This document shows positions 6,596 to 12,020 of a DNA stretch of 12,020 nt, one piece after another. The stretch covers positions 1 through 12,020 of the forward strand of contig CAZINR010000042.1 of NCBI GenBank assembly GCA_964540655.1, written 5' to 3'. The DNA comes from CAZQBY01 sp964540655 (lineage in GTDB: Archaea; Altiarchaeota; Altiarchaeia; JAFGQM01). The number at the start of each line of letters is the position of its first letter. Within the stretch, counting starts at the first letter, position 1. The position numbers and the translations under genes were made by a program. A model generated the notes under the pieces. That model saw only the letters and a list, made by a program, of their open reading frames with translations. It did no database searches and was not told the origin of the DNA.

Positions 6596-9500
6596 TTCCT
6601 CTTCTTGTCTCCGGTTAATATGGATGTGGATATGCACATGGACTTTATCTCGTCCAGCAGCAGCTTGAATGCGTGCGGCACCTGAACCAGCACCGGGCTC
6701 ACCTCGCCGCAGACCGGGCAGGTGTACTTGCCTCCTGTGGAATCGCTTATCGCCTCTTCGCCGCACTCGGGGCAGACCAGTATCTCGGATTTGTCTGACT
6801 CCTCGACCATCCTCTCCCTAAGCAGCAACGAGGCGCCGTGTCCTATGAGGCAGTCACGCTCCATCTCCCCGAACCTCAACCCGCCCTCGTTTGCCCTGCC
6901 CTCGGTCGGCTGGTGAGTGAGCAAAGTGACCGGGCCCCTTGACCTGGCGTGCATCTTGCCCGCCGCCATGTGGTGCAGTTTCTGATAGTAAATGGGCGCT
7001 ATGTAAATCTCGCAGTCGAATCTCTTGCCCGTCTTTCCGTCGTACATGGCCTCCTTGCCACTCGGATGGAAACCCATCTTCTTGAGCGCAGTCCGCAAAT
7101 CCTCCTCTTTCTCTCCCTTGAAGACCGTGCCGTCTATCTGCCGGCCCTCCATTGCGCCGGCCTTGCCGCCCACCATCTCAAGCAGGTGGCCTACCGTCAT
7201 TCTAGAGGGTATGGCATGCGGATTGATTATCAGATCCGGGACTACGCCCTTATCTGTGAAGGGCATGTCCTCGTGCCTTACCAGAAGACCTGTAACTCCC
7301 TTCTGCCCGTGCCTAGAAGCGAACTTGTCGCCCAGCTCGGGGTATCTCGATTTCCTGACCCTGACCTTGACCAGCCGGTTTCCGTTGTCCAGGACCGTCA
7401 TGATGACCTGGTCGACGATTCCCGACTCCCTCGGCCTGACCGTTAAGGATGATTCCCGCCTCTTGTCTCCTAGAAGACCGAACTCGCCGATCTCCTCGAG
7501 GAAGCGCGGCGGGGATGATTTTCCGACCAGGACGTCCGACGGGCCGACCTTCACGCCCGGATCGACTACGCCCTTGTCGTCCAGGTGCCTGTAAGCCTCT
7601 TCGCCCCTGTACCCCTCGACTTCCTCGGTCAAGTTTTCGAATCGGTCCTTCTGCCCGCCCGGATATCGCTTCTCCTCTATTTCATAAGTGCGGAAGAAGG
7701 TCGAGATGCCGAGGCCCCGGTCTATCGAGGACTGGTTGAATATGAGAGCATCCTCAAGGTTATACCCCTCATAGCTCATTATCGCCACCACAAAGTTCTG
7801 CCCGCTGGGAAGGCTCTCGTATTCGGATATCTTCATGCCGTGGGTAGTGACCATGGGTTTCTGGGCGTAGTGCAGCAAGTTGGCCCTGGTGTCCGTCCTT
7901 GAGACGAAGTTGGTGGCATAGTAGCCCAGGGACTGCTTGCTCATGGCCGCGCCCATGGTTATTCTCGGCGAAGAGTTGTATTCGGAATAAGGTATTATGG
8001 ATGCTCCGACACCCACTATCAAAGACGGGTCCAGCTCCAGATGTGTGTGGTCTCCCGTGAGCTCTGTCATACCGACGGCGGTGTAGGCGTTCTCTTCCTC
8101 GAGAGAGTCTATGTATTCGACCTTGCCCTCCTGGACGAACTTCTCTATCCCCATCTCGCCCCTGAGTACCTTGTCCATCTCCGACTTGCTCACCAGCGTC
8201 TTGCCCTTCTCCACTATGGCCAACGGCCTCTGGACCCTGCCCTTGTCGCAGAATATCTGTATCTCCTTGTTGTCTTCGAACACGCCGACGTTTACGTCAG
8301 TGGACAGCTTCCCCTGCCTCCTCAGGCTCTTTATCTTCGAGGTGACCTTCTCCGGCTTGTCCACGAAGCCTATTATCTTGCCGTTGACCTCTATGACGTA
8401 CTTGCCGGAATCGACGTTGAACTCCTCGAGCACCGCTTCTATCTTCTTGGGGTCCTGCTCGCGGGTTATCTTAGCCGAGAGGGCAAGGTTCTTCACCAGC
8501 CCGCAGTTCTGGCCCTCCGGAGTCTCGCACGGGCAGAATCTGCCCCAGTGGGTCCCGTGGAGGTCTCTGGCCTCGAAGTGGGGATGAGTCCTGGAAAGTG
8601 TGGATGTGACGCGCCTCAAGTGGGCGAGCACCGCTATGTAGTTCGTGCGGTCCAGTATCTGGGATATGCCGGTCCTCCCGCCGGGCCAGTTGCCCGTGGC
8701 CAGGGAGTACATGACCCTTTTGGTGAACACTTCCGGGCGAACAGCGCGTCTAAGGTCTATCTTCTTGCGCCTTGCGTAGTTCTTCTCCGTTTGATATTTA
8801 ATGTCTTTGACCAGGGCGCCGAAGGCGGTCCTGAAGAGCTCCTCCATCATGTCGCCGGCTATCTTGAGGCGCTTGTTCATGTAGTGGTCCTTGTCGTCAA
8901 CCTCCCGTGTGCCCAGATCTATCTCAATCGCCCTCTTGGCCATGCGGGTCAGGAACACGCCCTTCCTCTTGCGCAGCTCGCTCTCGTTGCCGATATGCGG
9001 CAATAGGAACAGATCCAGCACCTGCTGCGCGCGGGTCACCTGTATCTCCCTCCTCTGGCCGACCGCCACGCGGACGCCGATGTACTCGAGGGCCTCCTGC
9101 TCGCTCTTGACCTTGCACAGCTCCAGGTTGACCTTCATTTCGGGCTTCTCCTCGTCCTCGAACAAGTCGAGTATCTGGTCGTCGTTCAGGCCCAAAGCGC
9201 GCAGTACGACAGAAAGCGGTAGGATGCGCGGCAGCCCAGGGAACGAGACGTAGAGCGTCTCGCCGCTCCTCATCTCCTTTCTCGTGACTGCTATCCGGCT
9301 TCTGAAGCCTTGGCGGGTGGAGAAGACCTTGACTGTTATGTTCTCCTTGCCGGCTATCTCATCCACACTGGTTATGATGGTGTTGGGGGCCAGGTCTTCC
9401 AGTATTATGACGACCCTCTCCCTGCCGTTGATTATGAAGTATCCGCCGAAGTCCTTGGGGTCCTCGCCCAGCTCGGCCAGGTCCTGCTCGTTGAGACCGC

Positions 9501-9846
9501 TGAGCCAGCAGAAGTCGGACTTGGCCATTATCGGGAACTCGCCTATGACAGCGTTTATGGGGGGCTTCTCAACGCCGTCCTGGACCGCAATTATCTCCAG
9601 CACCATCTTGCCGGAGTAGGTCATGTTCCTCAGGCGCGCGTCGTTGGGCGTTATGCGGTGGACCGTCGAGTCCATCTCCTTGGTGTCGGGGCGCTTGAGC
9701 GATATCTTGCCGAACTTTATCTGCAGGTTGGGTATTCTTGTGTCTATTACGTCCGTCTCGTCAACAATCGACTGCATCACGTTGTTGACGAAATCGTTGT
9801 AGGAATTGAGCTGATGCTTTATCAAATCGTCTCTCGTAATCTGCAT
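6592..9846 (-). CDS. rpoB: DNA-directed RNA polymerase subunit B (unsplit second-largest subunit)
   Basis: The 1084-residue product is the second-largest subunit, which with A'/A'' forms the active centre and the DNA channel. It is a single polypeptide, unlike the B''+B' split in many methanogens and haloarchaea. Landmarks include the fork/protrusion region with CETPEGQNCGLVKNLAL; YEGYNLEDALIF (692-703), whose Glu698-Asp699 lies at the active site; GDKFASRHGQKG (839-850), the conserved hybrid-binding motif; and a C-terminal zinc ribbon with Cys1025, Cys1028, Cys1043 and Cys1046. No intein is seen. An in-frame TAG three codons before ATG 9846-9844 fixes the start, and a GTGAT element lies about 9 nt before it. 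The N-terminus enters the HQLNSYNDF motif at residue 11, so the leader is about 15-25 residues shorter than in Thermococcales. The ATG follows the rpoH stop by one nucleotide. Confidence 0.98.
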   Translation of the reverse strand: MQITRDDLIKHQLNSYNDFVNNVMQSIVDETDVIDTRIPNLQIKFGKISLKRPDTKEMDSTVHRITPNDARLRNMTYSGKMVLEIIAVQDGVEKPPINAVIGEFPIMAKSDFCWLSGLNEQDLAELGEDPKDFGGYFIINGRERVVIILEDLAPNTIITSVDEIAGKENITVKVFSTRQGFRSRIAVTRKEMRSGETLYVSFPGLPRILPLSVVLRALGLNDDQILDLFEDEEKPEMKVNLELCKVKSEQEALEYIGVRVAVGQRREIQVTRAQQVLDLFLLPHIGNESELRKRKGVFLTRMAKRAIEIDLGTREVDDKDHYMNKRLKIAGDMMEELFRTAFGALVKDIKYQTEKNYARRKKIDLRRAVRPEVFTKRVMYSLATGNWPGGRTGISQILDRTNYIAVLAHLRRVTSTLSRTHPHFEARDLHGTHWGRFCPCETPEGQNCGLVKNLALSAKITREQDPKKIEAVLEEFNVDSGKYVIEVNGKIIGFVDKPEKVTSKIKSLRRQGKLSTDVNVGVFEDNKEIQIFCDKGRVQRPLAIVEKGKTLVSKSEMDKVLRGEMGIEKFVQEGKVEYIDSLEEENAYTAVGMTELTGDHTHLELDPSLIVGVGASIIPYSEYNSSPRITMGAAMSKQSLGYYATNFVSRTDTRANLLHYAQKPMVTTHGMKISEYESLPSGQNFVVAIMSYEGYNLEDALIFNQSSIDRGLGISTFFRTYEIEEKRYPGGQKDRFENLTEEVEGYRGEEAYRHLDDKGVVDPGVKVGPSDVLVGKSSPPRFLEEIGEFGLLGDKRRESSLTVRPRESGIVDQVIMTVLDNGNRLVKVRVRKSRYPELGDKFASRHGQKGVTGLLVRHEDMPFTDKGVVPDLIINPHAIPSRMTVGHLLEMVGGKAGAMEGRQIDGTVFKGEKEEDLRTALKKMGFHPSGKEAMYDGKTGKRFDCEIYIAPIYYQKLHHMAAGKMHARSRGPVTLLTHQPTEGRANEGGLRFGEMERDCLIGHGASLLLRERMVEESDKSEILVCPECGEEAISDSTGGKYTCPVCGEVSPVLVQVPHAFKLLLDEIKSMCISTSILTGDKKRK

Positions 9847-9847
9847 T

Positions 9848-10078
9848 TTATTCTATCACGACCCTATAGTACAAGGACACGCCCGCGGTGGGAGAGTCCC
9901 TCATTATCTTTATCACATCGCCGACCTGGGCCCCCTCCGGGAGCGCAGAGTCGTTCTTCTTTATCTTGGGCAGCTTGGAGCGGTCCACACCGTATTTCAT
10001 AAGGACCTCCTTGGCGCTGGCCTCGTCGAGTATTTCGTGTTTGGGAACCAGAATGTGGGATTGCATGTTAGCCGGCAA
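9848..10078 (-). CDS. rpoH: DNA-directed RNA polymerase subunit H (Rpb5-like)
   Basis: The 76-residue product is the archaeal counterpart of the C-terminal domain of eukaryotic Rpb5, a small assembly subunit on the downstream-DNA jaw. The sequence has the family signature HILVPKHEIL near the start, LPKIKKNDSAL in the middle and GDVIKIMRDSPTAGVSLYYRVV at the end. Length is typical. I chose the TTG at 10078-10076 as the start because a strong Shine-Dalgarno sequence TGAGGTGA (10090-10083) ends four bases before it. The ATG at 10066, which would give 72 residues, is 16 nt from that site. It is the first gene of the operon, preceded by a 60-70 nt leader and a BRE/TATA promoter. rpoB starts one nucleotide after its stop. 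Confidence 0.95.
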   Translation of the reverse strand: MPANMQSHILVPKHEILDEASAKEVLMKYGVDRSKLPKIKKNDSALPEGAQVGDVIKIMRDSPTAGVSLYYRVVIE

Positions 10079-10082
10079 TTTT

Positions 10083-10090
10083 TCACCTCA
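10083..10090 (-). promoter_or_regulatory. Shine-Dalgarno sequence of rpoH
   Basis: TGAGGTGA on the minus strand complements most of the conserved 3' end of archaeal 16S rRNA (ending in CACCUC). It is followed by AAAA and the TTG start, which decides in favour of TTG over the downstream ATG. Confidence 0.8.
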
Positions 10091-10163
10091 AGATGCGTGG
10101 ATTCAGCTACTCGGTGAGACATGGAGTCGAATAGCATGAAAATTGCCTTATTTTAGAAGTGTC

Positions 10164-10180
10164 TTCTATAAAAAGGTTTC
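10164..10180 (-). promoter_or_regulatory. BRE/TATA promoter of the RNA polymerase operon
   Basis: On the minus strand, CGAAACC (10180-10174, BRE-like purine-rich element) is followed by TTTTTATAG (10173-10165). The predicted start, about 26 nt downstream, is near 10143. That gives the rpo mRNA a leader of roughly 65 nt before the rpoH TTG, in keeping with its use of a Shine-Dalgarno sequence. Confidence 0.65.
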
Positions 10181-10206
10181 GGTGGTTTTGTCGCCGCTCT
10201 AAAGAG

Positions 10207-10401
10207 TTAATCAGATGGGCACTTAAATTCTTTTAGGATTAAGCAAGCAAGTATTAATGATATAACTCCCCAGAAGACCAATTGATAAACTTCCTCAACA
10301 GATATCAATCTAGTCAATGAAGCTCCGGCGTTTGTTAAGGATGCGGCGAATACGCCAAACAATAGGAGTTCGAGATTTGCTTTTTTTGTAGATGAAGTCA
10401 T
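10207..10401 (-). CDS. Small two-helix membrane protein, unknown function
   Basis: ATG 10401-10399 to TAA 10209-10207, 64 residues. I do not recognise it. A short polar N-terminus (MTSSTKKAN) is followed by a hydrophobic stretch at about 10-28 (LELLLFGVFAASLTNAG) and a second at about 38-57 (VYQLVFWGVISLILACLIL). It ends in a short charged tail, KEFKCPSD. This suggests two membrane helices joined by a short loop containing RLISVEE. The gene is visibly AT-richer than its neighbours. It begins 6 nt after the stop of another small membrane-protein gene on the same strand, and the two probably form one transcript. There is no clear Shine-Dalgarno sequence. The open frame and hydrophobic pattern support a real gene, but without a known family this is not certain. 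Confidence 0.55.
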   Translation of the reverse strand: MTSSTKKANLELLLFGVFAASLTNAGASLTRLISVEEVYQLVFWGVISLILACLILKEFKCPSD

Positions 10402-10407
10402 TTCTTG

Positions 10408-10563
10408 TTAGAAGTTTAAAGCCGAAAGAGCTGCTATCGCTATATCAATGATGTCCTTTGTGGGGGGCAAAGACAGACAAAGGACGACGACAGATAGTGG
10501 GATTCCCGCTATAAGCCACATGAGATTCTCTTGGAAATCCAAATAGGCTTCAAATATGTCCAT
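10408..10563 (-). CDS. Very small membrane protein (51 residues), unknown function
   Basis: ATG 10563-10561 to TAA 10410-10408. After an amphipathic, acidic start (MDIFEAYLDFQEN), residues 14-32 (LMWLIAGIPLSVVVLCLSL) make a clear membrane helix. PPTKD forms a turn, and 38-51 (IIDIAIAALSALNF) is a shorter hydrophobic stretch that could be a second helix or a membrane-surface helix. No family is recognised. The gene is AT-richer than the flanking rpo and ndk genes. It lies 6 nt upstream of the 64-residue membrane-protein gene, so the two look like a bicistronic unit. An AATATTCTTA element lies about 24 nt before the ATG. Small size and unknown family keep confidence moderate. Confidence 0.5.
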   Translation of the reverse strand: MDIFEAYLDFQENLMWLIAGIPLSVVVLCLSLPPTKDIIDIAIAALSALNF

Positions 10564-10580
10564 TTTATCTCAAAAACTAG

Positions 10581-10590
10581 TAAGAATATT
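10581..10590 (-). promoter_or_regulatory. Possible TATA-like box for the small membrane-protein pair
   Basis: AATATTCTTA on the minus strand is centred about 23-25 nt before ATG 10563, close to leaderless distance. The whole spacer between ndk and this gene is AT-rich, so a chance match is possible. Confidence 0.35.
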
Positions 10591-10599
10591 AGAATTCTT

Positions 10600-11103
10600 T
10601 CAATCTTCCCACTCCAGAACCTTGACCTTCTTCTCCGCCTCCTTGGTCGGGTAGATGCGCTCGGAGAGCTCTCCCGGCTCGAACCACAGCTTTATCTCCC
10701 TCTCGGCCTCCTTGGCGTTCTCGGAGGCGTGGACGGCGTTCTCGTAGACGCCCGAGGTCGTTATCCTGCCGTACTTCCCCCTTATCGATATGGGGTCGGC
10801 CTCCTCCGGGTTTGTGGAGCCGGCTATGCGCCTCACCTTCTCTATAGCGTTGTCGCCGTGATAGACCATCGCCAGGACCCGGCGGGTGTGGTAGAACCCC
10901 TGGATGTATTTCATCAAATCCTCGAAGAATGGCTCGCTTTTGAGATGGTGGTAGTGCTTCTCGGCCAGCTCTCGGCTGACCGGTACTATCTTCGCCCCGA
11001 CTATCCTGAGCTCGGTCTCGGAGAGCTTGGAGATTATGTTGCCGGTGAGCGACTTCACCAGCCCGTCCGGCTTTATCAGGACAAGGGTCTGTTCAAGCAC
11101 CAT
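10600..11103 (-). CDS. ndk: Nucleoside diphosphate kinase
   Basis: The 167-residue product transfers the terminal phosphate from a nucleoside triphosphate to a nucleoside diphosphate through a phosphohistidine, keeping the NTP/dNTP pools balanced in the cytoplasm. The N-terminal TLVLIKPDGL (6-15) with Lys11 is typical. The catalytic histidine is His125 in ENAVHASEN (121-129). Arg108 in SIRGKYG and Asn122 correspond to the conserved nucleotide-phosphate contacts. The FEDLMKYIQGFYHTRRVLAMVYHG region is also family-like. The protein is longer than the roughly 150 residues of bacterial enzymes, as in several archaeal ones, with about 15 extra charged residues at the end (PTKEAEKKVKVLEWED). ATG 11103-11101 has no Shine-Dalgarno sequence but has a T-rich TATA-like element about 27 nt upstream. 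It lies 37 nt downstream of trpA on the same strand. Confidence 0.96.
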   Translation of the reverse strand: MVLEQTLVLIKPDGLVKSLTGNIISKLSETELRIVGAKIVPVSRELAEKHYHHLKSEPFFEDLMKYIQGFYHTRRVLAMVYHGDNAIEKVRRIAGSTNPEEADPISIRGKYGRITTSGVYENAVHASENAKEAEREIKLWFEPGELSERIYPTKEAEKKVKVLEWED

Positions 11104-11126
11104 TTTGAGAGTGAATTAGTAGGCGG

Positions 11127-11138
11127 GTTAAGAAAAAA
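11127..11138 (-). promoter_or_regulatory. T-rich element: TATA-like box of ndk and probable trpA terminator
   Basis: On the minus strand, TTTTTTCTTAAC begins two bases after the trpA TAG. Its six-T run is what archaeal transcription termination often uses. Its centre is also about 27 nt before the ndk ATG, the distance expected for a TATA box of a leaderless transcript. The two roles are not exclusive. Confidence 0.45.
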
Positions 11139-11140
11139 GG

Positions 11141-11929
11141 CTAGCGCGTCGCCTCCTTGAGCGCTTTTACGAACCCTGCGTAATCTTCGCCGGCTTCGAT
11201 CTTCTTTATCAGCGCGCTGCCGACGATTATACCGTCGGCCCCCTGCTTTATTAGCTCTCTGGCCTGCTCGGGGCTGGAGACCCCGAAGCCTACCGCTACG
11301 GGGAGTCCCGTCGAGTCTTTGATTTCCTCTATCGCCTCGGACAACTCGGTCTTCATGTCTTCCCGCGCGCCGGTGACTCCCAGTATTGACTGGAGATAGA
11401 TGAAACCCTCGCATATGCGAGACTTTCTTAGTGTCAACTTGTTTTTTATAACGCTCAGCCTCTCCTCTGATGTCTGCGGCGAGACTATGAATATCAAATC
11501 GACATCGTGCTTGTCGCACGCCTTTTTCAGGTCATCGCACTCCTCCGGCGGCAAGTCCGGGACTATCAGCCCGGTTATGCCCGACTCAGAGCACGCCTTG
11601 GCGAAGCGCTCCGGGCCGTACTGGAAGATGAGGTTGTAGTAGGTCATGCAGACCTTAGGGGGGCCATCTATTCGCGCGCAGGTCTTGAAATACAAATCTG
11701 TGTTCATGCCCGCCTTTATCGCCCGCTGACTGGCCGCCTGGATGGTGGGGCCGTCGGCCAGGGGGTCGGAGAACGGGAGGCCGAGCTCCAGGATGTCGCA
11801 GCCAGCGTCTATGATCTCCTCGGCTATCTTGACCGTCTCGTCAGAGGACGGGTCGCCGCAGCTGATATAGAGTATGAGCGCCTTCTCGCCCCTCTTCCCC
11901 AGCTCCTCGAACTTCTCGGATGTCCTCAT
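11141..11929 (-). CDS. trpA: Tryptophan synthase alpha subunit
   Basis: The 262-residue (beta/alpha)8 protein cleaves indole-3-glycerol phosphate to indole and glyceraldehyde 3-phosphate, passing indole to TrpB. The catalytic pair is Glu48 (ILELGLPFSDPLADG, 46-60) and Asp59, equivalent to Glu49 and Asp60 of Salmonella. MTYYNLIFQYG, GLIVPDLPPEE and the phosphate-binding ends VAVGFGVSSPEQA and GADGIIVGSALIK are family-typical. Between ERLSVI and GFIYLQS there are 13 residues (162-174) where TrpA, for example from Pyrococcus, usually has about five. This apparent insertion of about eight residues carries the repeat at 11404-11421. It lies before strand 6, on the side of the barrel away from the active site, so the enzyme could tolerate it. 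ATG 11929-11927 overlaps the trpB stop as ATGA, so translation is coupled. Downstream is the T run at 11133-11138. Confidence 0.96.
   Translation of the reverse strand: MRTSEKFEELGKRGEKALILYISCGDPSSDETVKIAEEIIDAGCDILELGLPFSDPLADGPTIQAASQRAIKAGMNTDLYFKTCARIDGPPKVCMTYYNLIFQYGPERFAKACSESGITGLIVPDLPPEECDDLKKACDKHDVDLIFIVSPQTSEERLSVIKNKLTLRKSRICEGFIYLQSILGVTGAREDMKTELSEAIEEIKDSTGLPVAVGFGVSSPEQARELIKQGADGIIVGSALIKKIEAGEDYAGFVKALKEATR
11404..11421 (+). repeat. Palindromic repeat, copy 2, inside trpA
   Basis: AACCCTCGCATATGCGAG, including the perfect palindrome CTCGCATATGCGAG (11408-11421), is identical to the sequence after rpoA2 (minus strand 2757-2740). In trpA it encodes the residues around Arg171-Ile172-Cys173-Glu174-Gly175. 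A GAAA on the left (11402-11405) and CTTTC on the right (11423-11427) extend the symmetry imperfectly. Confidence 0.7.
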
Positions 11930-12020
11930 CTTTTACCCATATAATCGATTATCGTGTTGACGTCCTTGTCCCCCCTGCCGGAGAGGTTTATGACTATTAT
12001 GTCGTCCTTGCCGTAGTCCT
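11926..12020 (-). CDS. trpB: Tryptophan synthase beta subunit, C-terminal end only
   Basis: Only the last 31 codons are in the window, ending at TGA 11928-11926. The visible residues include IIVINLSGRGDKDVNTIIDY followed by MGKR. The SGRGDKD motif near the C-terminus is diagnostic of TrpB, the PLP enzyme that condenses indole with serine. The SGRG segment helps bind the cofactor phosphate and ring region. The stop overlaps the trpA start by four bases (ATGA), the usual trpBA arrangement. The start and the rest of the gene lie beyond the right edge. Confidence 0.95.
   Translation of the reverse strand, partial: DYGKDDIIVINLSGRGDKDVNTIIDYMGKR

Noticed and set aside
5681..6685. Long plus-strand open frames opposite the rpo genes (also 4781-5674 and 8041-9006)
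   Set aside because: They are antisense to unmistakable rpoA1 and rpoB coding sequence, show low-complexity Leu/Val/Tyr/His-rich composition and match no family; GC-rich codon bias leaves opposite frames open.
6596..6766. 57-codon N-terminal extension of rpoA1 containing HVHIHIHIN
   Set aside because: It is another frame of the rpoB 3' end; the conserved A' N-terminus begins at ATG 6595, which overlaps the rpoB stop as ATGA.
3914..9846. Inteins in the RNA polymerase subunits
   Set aside because: The conserved motifs around NADFDGD, YEGYNLED and GDKFASRHGQKG are continuous and subunit lengths are normal.
10030..10137. Small minus-strand frame starting at ATG 10137 in the rpoH leader, as a regulatory leader peptide
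   Set aside because: It runs out of frame into rpoH, has no Shine-Dalgarno sequence, does not sit exactly at the predicted transcription start, and its composition is unremarkable.

Overview
The window comes from an archaeon. The evidence is a cluster of archaeal/eukaryotic-type RNA polymerase genes (rpoH-rpoB-rpoA1-rpoA2), with the largest subunit split into A' and A'' and the second-largest (B) encoded by one unsplit gene. Other signs are a cupin-type glucose-6-phosphate isomerase, archaeal BRE/TATA-like promoter elements, and several genes whose start codon lies about 26 nt from a TATA-like box (leaderless pattern). The unsplit rpoB argues against those methanogens and haloarchaea in which B is split into B'' and B'. 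I cannot name the lineage. Most of the sequence is GC-rich with heavy use of ATA for isoleucine. A run of ten Ns at 613-622 shows this is a draft assembly.

Layout. Bases 1-408 hold the 5' part of an unrecognised minus-strand gene that leaves the window. It is divergent from a plus-strand gene (434-1964) that runs through the N gap and encodes a protein I read as a distant, probably catalytically degenerate HerA/FtsK-like ATPase. Next, on the plus strand, is a 29-codon gene (2053-2142) for a free-standing four-cysteine zinc ribbon. From there everything is on the minus strand. In transcription order from the right edge these are: the end of trpB and trpA (overlapping by 4 nt); ndk; two tiny membrane-protein genes in an AT-richer patch (10207-10563); the RNA polymerase operon rpoH-rpoB-rpoA1-rpoA2 (10078 down to 2770, every junction 1 nt or a 4-nt overlap); and the glucose-6-phosphate isomerase gene with its own promoter (2662-2156).

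How the genes work together. The rpo genes encode the catalytic core of RNA polymerase and should be transcribed from the BRE/TATA element at 10164-10180, with rpoH starting at a TTG behind a strong Shine-Dalgarno sequence. TrpB/TrpA form tryptophan synthase, Ndk balances nucleoside triphosphates, and Pgi serves gluconeogenesis or sugar-phosphate metabolism. These housekeeping genes are ordinary. The points worth a second look are the degenerate HerA-like protein, the stand-alone zinc ribbon that resembles the C-terminal tail of class II ribonucleotide reductases, the pair of small membrane proteins, and an 18-bp sequence containing a perfect 14-bp palindrome. That sequence occurs once just after rpoA2 and once inside trpA, exactly where TrpA carries an apparent insertion of about eight residues.
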